Shown here one piece after another: positions 57,485 to 64,000 of a stretch of 64,000 nucleotides of DNA. The DNA is from Chromobacterium paludis (GTDB lineage Bacteria > Pseudomonadota > Gammaproteobacteria > Burkholderiales > Chromobacteriaceae): positions 744,001 to 808,000 of the forward strand of contig NZ_CP043473.1 in the NCBI RefSeq assembly GCF_008275125.1, written 5' to 3'. The notes under the pieces are model-generated. The model did no database searches and was not told where the DNA came from. It saw nothing but the letters and a program-made list of their open reading frames with translations. Position 1 is the stretch's first letter. The number at the start of each line of letters is the position of its first letter. Position numbers and translations under genes: made by a program.

Positions 57485-57559
57485 AACCCTGCGCGGGGCC
57501 AGGCCGCCGGACAGACCGGCGGTTTTTCATTTCCCGCGGCCTATCGAGAGCACAACCCT

Positions 57560-58756
57560 ATGTCCGCCAACCGCATCCTTTCCGGCATGCGCCCCACCGG
57601 CAGCCTGCACCTTGGCCACTACCACGGCGTGATCAAGAACTGGGTGGAGCTGCAGCACCATCATGAATGCTTCTTCATGGTGGCCGACTGGCATGCGCTG
57701 ACCACCAATTTCGACGACGTTTCCATCATCGGCAAGTCCATAGACGAAATGGTGATCGACTGGCTGGCCTCCGGCGTGGACCCGGAAAAGGCCACCATCT
57801 TCGTGCAGTCCAAGGTGCCGCAGCACGCCGAGCTGCACCTGGCGCTGTCCATGGTGACGCCGCTGGGCTGGCTGGAGCGCGTGCCGACCTACAAGGACCA
57901 GATGGAGAAGCTGAGCCACAAGGACCTGACCACCTACGGCTTCCTGGGCTACCCGCTGCTGCAGGCGGCGGACATCCTGGTGTACAAGGCGGGCATGGTG
58001 CCGGTGGGCGAGGACCAGGTGCCGCACATCGAACTGACGCGCGAGGTGGCGCGCCGCTTCAACCATATGTTTGGCCGCGAGCCTAATTTCGAAGAGTTGG
58101 CACGGGCGGCGGTGAAGAAAATCGGCAAGAGCGGCAAGCTGTTCGAGCAGCTGCGCAACCGCTATCTGCAGGACGGCGAAGTGGAAGCGCTGGCGCAGGC
58201 GCGCGAGATCCTGGCCGCCAGCCAGAACCTGGGCAACGCCGACCGCGAGCGCCTGTACGGCTGGCTGGAGAATAAGGGCAAGAGCATCCTGGCCGAGTGC
58301 GAGGCTAAGCTGACCGCCGCGTCCAAGATGCCGGGCCTGGATGGCCAGAAGATGTCCAAGTCCTACGGCAACACCATCACCATGCGCGAGGCGCCGGAGA
58401 CGGTGAGCAAGAAAATCCGCGGCATGCCGACCGATCCGGCGCGCGTGCGCCGCACCGATCCGGGCACGCCGGCCAAGTGCCCGGTGTGGCAGCTGCACGA
58501 GGTATACAGCGACGGCGAGACCAAGGAATGGGTCAAGGCCGGCTGTGCCAGCGCCGGCATCGGCTGCCTGGACTGCAAGCAACCGGTGATCGACGCCGTG
58601 GTGCGCGAGCAGCAGCCGATGTTCGAGCGCGCCGAGAAATATCTGGCCAATCCCAAGCTGGTGGCCGAGATTCTGGCCGACGGCAATGCCCGCGCCGAGA
58701 AAGTGGCGCGCGAAACCATGGGCGAAGTGCGCGCCGCGATGGGCTTGGGCTATTGA
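57560..58756 (+). CDS. trpS: Tryptophanyl-tRNA synthetase
   Basis: This 398-residue class I synthetase has the HIGH-type motif in PTGSLHLGHYHGVIKNW (residues 12-28) and the KMSKS loop in GLDGQKMSKSYGNTI near 268. It is longer than the 334-residue E. coli enzyme because of an insertion after the KMSKS region that includes cysteine-containing GCASAGIGCLDCKQPV; this longer form is common in betaproteobacteria. ASKMPGLDGQKMSKSYGN leaves no doubt about the family. A strong terminator follows. Confidence 0.96.
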   Translation: MSANRILSGMRPTGSLHLGHYHGVIKNWVELQHHHECFFMVADWHALTTNFDDVSIIGKSIDEMVIDWLASGVDPEKATIFVQSKVPQHAELHLALSMVTPLGWLERVPTYKDQMEKLSHKDLTTYGFLGYPLLQAADILVYKAGMVPVGEDQVPHIELTREVARRFNHMFGREPNFEELARAAVKKIGKSGKLFEQLRNRYLQDGEVEALAQAREILAASQNLGNADRERLYGWLENKGKSILAECEAKLTAASKMPGLDGQKMSKSYGNTITMREAPETVSKKIRGMPTDPARVRRTDPGTPAKCPVWQLHEVYSDGETKEWVKAGCASAGIGCLDCKQPVIDAVVREQQPMFERAEKYLANPKLVAEILADGNARAEKVARETMGEVRAAMGLGY

Positions 58757-58777
58757 TGCCGTTTTGACGGCGTGAGC

Positions 58778-58805
58778 AAGGCCGGCCTCGCGCCGGCCTT
58801 TTTCA
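58778..58805 (+). terminator. Terminator after trpS
   Basis: Stem AAGGCCGGC / GCCGGCCTT with a five-base loop, followed by T residues, between convergent genes. Confidence 0.88.
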
Positions 58806-58840
58806 TGGGCCCGGCGCGGCCGTTTCCGCCATGGCGGCGC

Positions 58841-60169
58841 TCAGCCCTGCTGTTGCAGCAGCGTGGAAACGTCGCGCACCACCTGCACCACGTTGCGGGT
58901 GCCGCTGCGTATCTCGGCGATGGAGCCCTGGGCCTGCTGCGCCAGCTCCAGAGTGGTTTCCGCCAGTGTCCGCATCGCCTCCATCGCGCCTATCGCCGAG
59001 GCGGAGTCGCCCTGTATCGACTTGACGATGCCGGAAATCTCGCCGGTGGACTGGCTGGTGCGCTCGGCCAGCTTGCGCACCTCGTCCGCCACCACGGCGA
59101 AGCCGCGGCCCATTTCCCCGGCGCGCGCCGCCTCGATGGCCGCGTTCAGCGCTAGTAGATTGGTCTGGTCGGCGATGTCGCTGATGGTGCCGATGATGGC
59201 GCCGATCTGGCCCGAACTGTCGCCAAGCTTGGCCAGAATCTGAGAAGACTGGCGCACGCTGTCCGCGACGCGGGAGATTTCGTTGGCGGCTTGGTCCAGC
59301 ACCGTGCTGCCGCGTATCGACAGCTGTTCGGTGCTTTCCGATGCCTGCACCGCCGACTGCGCGTTTTCCGCCTGGGCCTGCATCTGCCTCATCTGGCGCG
59401 TGATGTCGCTGGCGAACTTGACCACGCGGGCCGGTTTGCCGGCCGCGTCCAGCACCGGGTTGTAGGTGGCCTGCAGCCAGATCGGCTCGCCATTGCGGCC
59501 CACGCGGCGGAAGCGTCCCTGCTGGAACTCGCCCTGGCGCAGTTTTTGCCACAGCTGCTGATATTCCGGGCTGCGCACATAGGCTTCGTCGCACAAGACG
59601 CTGTGATGCTTGCCCTTGAGGTCCGCCAGGCTGTAGCCGAACACCGCCAGGAAATTATCGTTGGCGTCCAGTATGGAGCCATCCAGGTCGAACTCGATGC
59701 GCGCCATCGAGCGGTCTATGGCGCTGCGCATCGCCTTGTCCTGCTGTTCCAGCTGCATCTGGCGCGTGATGTCCGAGGCGATCTTGATCACGCCGCTGAC
59801 CTTGCCTGCGGCGTCCAGAACCGGCGAGTAGCTGGCCTCCAGCCAGACGGGCCGGCCGCCCTTGGCCAGGCGCAGCTGGCGTCCGGTCTGGGCCTCGCCG
59901 CGCGCCAGCTTTTGCCAGAACTCGCCATAGCCGGGCGAGGCCGCGTAGGCGGACTCGCAAAACATTCTATGATGCTTGCCCGCCACTTCTTCGCGGGTGT
60001 AGCCCATGATGCGCAGAAACACGTCGTTGGCCTGAACGATCACGCCGTCCGGGGTGAATTCGATGATGGCCATCGAGCGGTCTATCGCGCGCAAGGCGCC
60101 GCGGCTCTTTTCCAGCTCGGCCTGGGCGAGGCGTAACTGATCGGCGAGTTTATTGCTGAACAAGGGCAT
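58841..60169 (-). CDS. Soluble chemoreceptor with two PAS domains (Aer-like)
   Basis: This 442-residue protein has no membrane span. Two tandem PAS domains are visible (about residues 25-140 and 148-260), each with the same pattern: [16 protein letters not shown]...[30 protein letters not shown] and [10 protein letters not shown] methyl-accepting signalling domain follows with tip [19 protein letters not shown] and [17 protein letters not shown]. The PAS repeats are close paralogues of each other, so they likely bind the same cofactor (flavin or heme in relatives). A cytosolic redox or energy sensor is plausible. It lies next to flgA at the edge of the flagellar cluster. Confidence 0.92.
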   Translation of the reverse strand: MPLFSNKLADQLRLAQAELEKSRGALRAIDRSMAIIEFTPDGVIVQANDVFLRIMGYTREEVAGKHHRMFCESAYAASPGYGEFWQKLARGEAQTGRQLRLAKGGRPVWLEASYSPVLDAAGKVSGVIKIASDITRQMQLEQQDKAMRSAIDRSMARIEFDLDGSILDANDNFLAVFGYSLADLKGKHHSVLCDEAYVRSPEYQQLWQKLRQGEFQQGRFRRVGRNGEPIWLQATYNPVLDAAGKPARVVKFASDITRQMRQMQAQAENAQSAVQASESTEQLSIRGSTVLDQAANEISRVADSVRQSSQILAKLGDSSGQIGAIIGTISDIADQTNLLALNAAIEAARAGEMGRGFAVVADEVRKLAERTSQSTGEISGIVKSIQGDSASAIGAMEAMRTLAETTLELAQQAQGSIAEIRSGTRNVVQVVRDVSTLLQQQG

Positions 60170-60254
60170 GAGCCGGCCTCCTCTGTGATGGGTGGGACTT
60201 TCTCGATCCGGCTTCAGTCTAGTACAGCTTAAGGGTTTCTACTTACCCCGACCT

Positions 60255-60944
60255 TCAGTCCTGCGGCTCCACCTCGTCCGCCGAGCTGACGCGCGCGCGC
60301 AGGGTCTTGCCGCTGTCCAGATTGCGCACGGCGATGATCTCGCCCTGCTTGCCATTGGCCAGCGCCTCCCCGGATACCGTGACTTCTATCCCGTCCTGGC
60401 GCGCGACGATGCGCACCGTTGCGCCGCGCTTCACCAGCAGCGGGGCTGCCAACTGGCGTCGGCGCAGGGCCTGATCCGCGCTCAGCGCGGACTTCAGTTG
60501 CAAGGCCAGCGGCGGCTGGCCGCGGCCGAATAGCTCGGCGGGCTCCCATACCGGCCGCGCTGCCCATTTCACATCGTCTGCTTGCAGGACCGCGCCGGCG
60601 GGCAGATCGCGCGCGGCGACGGCAACGCGCGCGCTGACCGTCGCGCGCACGATGTAGTCGCCGCGCCAGCCGCTGGACGGGCAGGCAATGTCAAAACGCA
60701 TGCGCGAGAAGGCGCGCGCGTCGGCGGCTTCCACCGTCCAGGGCGTCTCGCAGCCGGGCAGCGCGCGCGGCGGCAGCAGCTGCAGCTGCCAGGCCGGCTG
60801 GTCCAGGCCGGCCTCGTTCAGGCGCTGTTCAATTAGGTGGGCGGCTTGCTGGCGGACGGCGGCATCGGGCGCGGCGGCGGCGTGTCCGGTTTGCGCCGGC
60901 AGCGCGAAGGCGAGGCAAAGCAGGGGGGGTGTGAATTTTGACAT
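60255..60944 (-). CDS. flgA: Flagellar basal-body P-ring chaperone FlgA
   Basis: This 229-residue exported protein has a signal peptide (cleavage near residue 22, after TGHA). It carries a SAF-type domain (about 105-165, VAVAARDLPAGAVLQADDVK) and the conserved C-terminal VKRGATVRIVARQDGIEVT and GKQGEIIAVRNLDSGK. It helps FlgI assemble the P ring in the periplasm. It is divergent from flgB, the standard order in betaproteobacterial flg loci. Confidence 0.95.
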   Translation of the reverse strand: MSKFTPPLLCLAFALPAQTGHAAAAPDAAVRQQAAHLIEQRLNEAGLDQPAWQLQLLPPRALPGCETPWTVEAADARAFSRMRFDIACPSSGWRGDYIVRATVSARVAVAARDLPAGAVLQADDVKWAARPVWEPAELFGRGQPPLALQLKSALSADQALRRRQLAAPLLVKRGATVRIVARQDGIEVTVSGEALANGKQGEIIAVRNLDSGKTLRARVSSADEVEPQD

Positions 60945-61068
60945 CCGGGGTGGCTTGGTAATTGTTGCGTATACGGTGTGGGGCGCACTTATTAGTATCG
61001 CTTTCCAATAAGTGAGTCATTAACGGTAAATGACTTTAACATCGTAATGAATCGATAAGGTCAAGGCA

Positions 61069-61425
61069 ATGGGATTGCATCTGGACAAGGCCCTGAGCAT
61101 TCACCCGGAGGCTTTGCGGCTGCGGGCGGAGCGGACCCGCGTGCTGGCGTCCAATATCGCCAATGAAAGCACGCCGGGCTATCAGGCGCGCGACATCGAC
61201 TTCAAGGCGGCGCTGGCCGCGGCCGACGCCGATTCCCCATTGGCGCTGGGCGAGGGCGAGGAGCTGTTGTACCGCCTGCCCAACCATCCCTCGCGCGACG
61301 GCAATACGGTGGAGCTGGGGGTAGAGCAGGCCGAGTTCTCGCAAAACGTTTCCGAATTCCAGACCAGCCTCACCTTCATCAATATGAAGCTGCACGGGCT
61401 GGCCAAAGTCATCGCGGGGCAATAA
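61069..61425 (+). CDS. flgB: Flagellar basal-body rod protein FlgB
   Basis: This 118-residue proximal rod subunit is exported by the flagellar type III system. The N-terminal rod motif is RTRVLASNIANESTPGYQARDIDF near residue 24, and the C-terminal helix is FQTSLTFINMKLHGLAKVI. The length is somewhat shorter than E. coli FlgB (138), within family range. It starts the flgBCDEF... operon. Confidence 0.95.
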   Translation: MGLHLDKALSIHPEALRLRAERTRVLASNIANESTPGYQARDIDFKAALAAADADSPLALGEGEELLYRLPNHPSRDGNTVELGVEQAEFSQNVSEFQTSLTFINMKLHGLAKVIAGQ

Positions 61426-61428
61426 GCC

Positions 61429-61833
61429 ATGTCGTTCAGGGACATCTCGCGCATCGCCGGCTCCGCCATGACGGCGCAGACGGTGCGCCTCAATACCGTG
61501 GCCAGCAATCTGGCCAATGCCGATACCGCCGCCGGCAGCGAGCAGGCCGCCTATCACGGCCGCAAGCCGGTGTTCCGCAGCCAGATGCAGGGCGAGGGCA
61601 TGGGCGTGCAGGTGCTGGACGTGGTGCAGAACCCCGAGCCGGTGCGCAAGGCGCACGAACCGGGCAATCCCCTGGCCGACGCCGACGGCAATGTGTTCTA
61701 CAGCAATGTCAATGCGGTGGAGGAGATGACGGACATGCTGTCCGCCAGCCGCGCCTTCCAGACCAATGTGGAGGTGTTGGGCCGGGTCAAGGCCATGCAA
61801 CAGGATTTGCTCAAACTGGGAGACAACGCATGA
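61429..61833 (+). CDS. flgC: Flagellar basal-body rod protein FlgC
   Basis: This 134-residue rod subunit has N-terminal IAGSAMTAQTVRLNTVASNLANADT and the C-terminal NVNAVEEMTDMLSASRAFQTNVEV typical of FlgC. It starts three bases after flgB and overlaps flgD by four bases, so translation is coupled. Confidence 0.97.
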   Translation: MSFRDISRIAGSAMTAQTVRLNTVASNLANADTAAGSEQAAYHGRKPVFRSQMQGEGMGVQVLDVVQNPEPVRKAHEPGNPLADADGNVFYSNVNAVEEMTDMLSASRAFQTNVEVLGRVKAMQQDLLKLGDNA

Positions 61834-62516
61834 GCGTGGATCAGACCTCATCGTCCCTGCTGTCCGCCGGCGGCCAGTCGTCCGAGCCGGCGCAGGTAGC
61901 GCCTGCCGCCGGCCAGAAAAATGGCGGCCAGGACATGTTCATGACGCTGCTGCTGGCGCAGATTCGCAACCAGAGCCCGCTGGATCCGGCCGACCCGTCC
62001 CAGTTCGTCAACCAGCTGGCGCAGATGAGCCAGGTGCAGACCACGCAGTCCATGCTGCAACAACTGCAAAGCCAGGCCGGCATGCTGCGCGAGCTGCAGG
62101 GCGTGGCGCTGGGCGCCCAGGTGGGGCGTCCGGTGCTGGTGCAGACCGACCGCTTCCGCAGCGACGGCCAGACCGCGCTGTCCGGCCGCGTCACGCTGTC
62201 CGGCGCCGAGCGCGACGCGACGCTGATCCTCACCGGCGCCGACGGTCAGCGCACCCGCATCGAGCTGGGCAAACGCGCGGCCGGCGCCAGCGACTTCCAG
62301 ATCAAGCTGGCCGATTACGGCCTGAGCGCCGGCGATTACCAGCTGGAATTGTCCACCGCCTCCGGCAGCGCCGGCCTGCTGGAGCTGAAGGCCGACGTCA
62401 GCGGCGTGCGCCTGCCGATCAACGGCGCCGAACCGGTGTTGAGCCTGGCCGGCCTGGGCGACTTCCCGGCCTCTTCCGTTTCCGCCTTGCTGGGTCTGCC
62501 CGGCGCTCCCGCTTAA
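61830..62516 (+). CDS. flgD: Flagellar hook assembly (cap) protein FlgD
   Basis: This 228-residue hook cap scaffold shows the conserved N-terminal export/assembly motif FMTLLLAQIRNQSPLDPADP near residue 35 and QFVNQLAQMSQVQT. A C-terminal FlgD Ig-like/Tudor region follows (QIKLADYGLSAGDYQLEL). It is removed once the hook reaches full length. It overlaps the flgC stop. Confidence 0.95.
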   Translation: MSVDQTSSSLLSAGGQSSEPAQVAPAAGQKNGGQDMFMTLLLAQIRNQSPLDPADPSQFVNQLAQMSQVQTTQSMLQQLQSQAGMLRELQGVALGAQVGRPVLVQTDRFRSDGQTALSGRVTLSGAERDATLILTGADGQRTRIELGKRAAGASDFQIKLADYGLSAGDYQLELSTASGSAGLLELKADVSGVRLPINGAEPVLSLAGLGDFPASSVSALLGLPGAPA

Positions 62517-62536
62517 AGTCCCGTACGGAGAACCCC

Positions 62537-63721
62537 ATGAGTTTCGAAATCGCCCTGTCCGGCATCCATGCCGTCAACGACCAGCTGGGCAGCATCAGCG
62601 ACAACATTGCCAACTCCGCCACTTACGGCTTCAAGTCCGGCCGCGTCACCTTCGCTTCCGCCTACGCCGGCAGCCAGGCCATGGGCGTCAACAGCAATGG
62701 CAACAGCCAGAACATCGGCCGCAACGGCGGCCTGATCAACACCGGCCGCGCGCTGGACGCCGCCATCGACGGCCGCGGCTTCTTCGTGTCGCGCAGCGCG
62801 GCCGGCACCGTCAGTTACAGCCGCGTCGGCATCTTTGACACCGACAAGGACGGCTACCTGATAGACGGCAACAAGGGCCGCATCCAGGGCTACGCCAAAT
62901 CGGCCAATAGCGCGGCGCTGGGCGCGCTGAGCGATATCCAGATTCCCACCGGCAACATCCCGGCCCAGGCCAGCGACGCCTTGCAGTACACCGGCAATAT
63001 GTCGGCCGGCTGGGCCACCCAGACCATCGCCTTCGACAAGGGCAATCCCCAGAGCTTCAACCATTCCAGCGTGTCCACGGTGTATGACTCCCTGGGCAAC
63101 AAGCACAACCTGACGCAGTACTTCTGCAAGAGCGCCGACAGCACCGTCACCGTGCACTATGCGCTGGATAGCCAAGCGCTGCCGGCCACCACGGATTTGA
63201 AGTTCGACAGCAACGGCAAACTGGCCGCGCCCGCCGCCGCGGTGGCGCTGGATCTGGGCACGCCCAACGGCGCCTCCGCGCTGAAGCTGGCGGTGGACTA
63301 CAGCGGCACCACGCAGTTCGCCGGCGAACCGAGCACCAGCCGCAACGCCGCCACCGGCTATCCGCCTGGCGCCCGCACCGGCGTCAGCCTGGGCGAGCAT
63401 GGCGAGGTCATCGTCAGCTACAGCAACGACCAGAAGCAGGTGGTGGCCCAGCTGGCCATCGCCAATTTCGCCAACGAGAACGCGCTGGCGCCCAGCTCGC
63501 AGACCAGCTGGCAGGAAACCACCGCCTCCGGTCCGGCCCTGCTGGCCACCGCCGGCAGCAGCATGGCCGGCAAGCTGGCCGTCAGCTCGCTGGAACAGTC
63601 CAACGTCGACGTCACCTCCGAGCTGGTGACACTGATGACCGCGCAGCGCAATTACCAGGCCAACACCAAGGTCATCGCCACCGAGAACCAGGTGATGCAG
63701 GCCCTGATGCAGGCGGTGTAA
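62537..63721 (+). CDS. flgE: Flagellar hook protein FlgE
   Basis: This 394-residue hook subunit has the N-terminal flagellar rod/hook motif IHAVNDQLGSISDNIANSAT and YGFKSGRVTF. The TLGD-like body is modest in size and the C-terminal helix reads LVTLMTAQRNYQANTKVI. GGAG lies before the ATG. The sequence contains one cysteine (YFCKSAD), unusual for an exported hook protein. Confidence 0.95.
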   Translation: MSFEIALSGIHAVNDQLGSISDNIANSATYGFKSGRVTFASAYAGSQAMGVNSNGNSQNIGRNGGLINTGRALDAAIDGRGFFVSRSAAGTVSYSRVGIFDTDKDGYLIDGNKGRIQGYAKSANSAALGALSDIQIPTGNIPAQASDALQYTGNMSAGWATQTIAFDKGNPQSFNHSSVSTVYDSLGNKHNLTQYFCKSADSTVTVHYALDSQALPATTDLKFDSNGKLAAPAAAVALDLGTPNGASALKLAVDYSGTTQFAGEPSTSRNAATGYPPGARTGVSLGEHGEVIVSYSNDQKQVVAQLAIANFANENALAPSSQTSWQETTASGPALLATAGSSMAGKLAVSSLEQSNVDVTSELVTLMTAQRNYQANTKVIATENQVMQALMQAV

Positions 63722-63724
63722 GGC

Positions 63725-64000
63725 ATGGACGCGCTGATCTACACCGCGATGAGCGGGGCAGACCGTCTGCTGCGCGCGCAGCAGATCCACGCCAACAACC
63801 TGGCCAATGCCGAAACCGGCGGCTTCCGCGCCGACATCGACAGCGCCGTCAGCCAAGTCGTGCCCGGCTACGGCTACGACGCGCGCGTGCTCAGCCACAA
63901 TGCGCCGACGGCGCTGGATACCCGCAACGGCACCGTGGTGGAAACCGGCCGCGACCTGGACGTGGCGCTGCAGGGCGACGGTTTTCTGGCCATCGCCGCG
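63725..64000 (+). CDS. flgF: Flagellar basal-body rod protein FlgF (cut by window edge)
   Basis: The first 92 codons are present and open to the right edge. MDALIYTAMSGADRLLRAQQ followed by HANNLANAETGGFRADID is the FlgF N terminus, and GRDLDVALQGDGFLAI is the conserved rod-family block. It starts three bases after the flgE stop. Confidence 0.93.
   Translation, partial: MDALIYTAMSGADRLLRAQQIHANNLANAETGGFRADIDSAVSQVVPGYGYDARVLSHNAPTALDTRNGTVVETGRDLDVALQGDGFLAIAA

Noticed and set aside
60945..61068. Possible sigma-28 or sigma-54 flagellar promoter between flgA and flgB
   Set aside because: TAAA...CGATAA and TGGC...TTGC elements occur but the spacings do not fit the FliA or RpoN consensus.

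Overview
The window looks like a chromosomal stretch from a GC-rich, flagellated betaproteobacterium of the Chromobacterium / Neisseriaceae type. This placement rests on gene content and protein style (a Neisseria-like trimeric porin, a Mg-type HemB, glyQ/glyS as separate subunits, grpE-dnaK-dnaJ, kbl-tdh, Mpl and several chemoreceptors). No database search was possible. I see no rRNA, tRNA, CRISPR array, intact insertion sequence or prophage.

Layout. Positions 1-1.4 kb hold the 5' part of a 2OG-Fe dioxygenase gene on the minus strand, divergent from a LysR regulator. At 1.7-5.5 kb are a CpdB-like lipoprotein nucleotidase, a Sel1-repeat lipoprotein, a GFA-family protein and an RraA-like protein. 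At 5.5-8.2 kb two paralogous small lipoproteins lie in a decayed segmental duplication that also carries a fragment of the isocitrate lyase gene aceA (intact copy at 6.9-8.2 kb) and a fragment of the GFA gene. At 8.6-12.5 kb is the grpE-dnaK-dnaJ chaperone locus with a good sigma-32 promoter candidate. At 12.7-15.6 kb a porin gene faces away from hemB. At 15.7-18.1 kb kbl and tdh form the threonine degradation pair. A chemoreceptor and a protoporphyrinogen oxidase gene follow. At 21.4-29 kb are glyQ, a small exported protein, glyS, gmhB, plsC, a YgjP-type metalloprotein, gloA and a CitMHS/NhaD-like antiporter.

From 29-33.4 kb a CstA-family transporter lies downstream of a LytS/LytTR two-component system, an arrangement resembling the pyruvate system BtsS-BtsR-BtsT. 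Then come mpl (cell-wall recycling), a PAS-GGDEF protein with a degenerate GGDEF motif, an NSS-family transporter, a periplasmic binding-protein-like gene, a DUF1615-type lipoprotein, and a molybdenum hydroxylase operon (Fe-S subunit, Tat-exported Mo subunit, XdhC, MocA-like cytidylyltransferase). A NIT-domain chemoreceptor, a four-gene ABC importer, two tandem small exported paralogues and a type I asparaginase follow.

The least ordinary DNA is at 52.9-54.2 kb. Six copies of a repeat unit surround an NadR-kinase-like gene and precede an S4-domain gene. Each unit has a hairpin core of the form GCYTAAAAAATARGC, then 54-55 bp later a TTnTCCACA motif resembling a DnaA box, then exactly 14 bp further a second YCCACA-like motif. 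The remainder holds an Oxidored-like small protein, a PHP-domain RNase AM-like protein, YciO, a pair of site-2-protease paralogues of which the first has lost its catalytic motifs, trpS, a soluble double-PAS chemoreceptor, flgA, and the start of the flagellar rod/hook operon flgBCDEF, which runs off the right edge.
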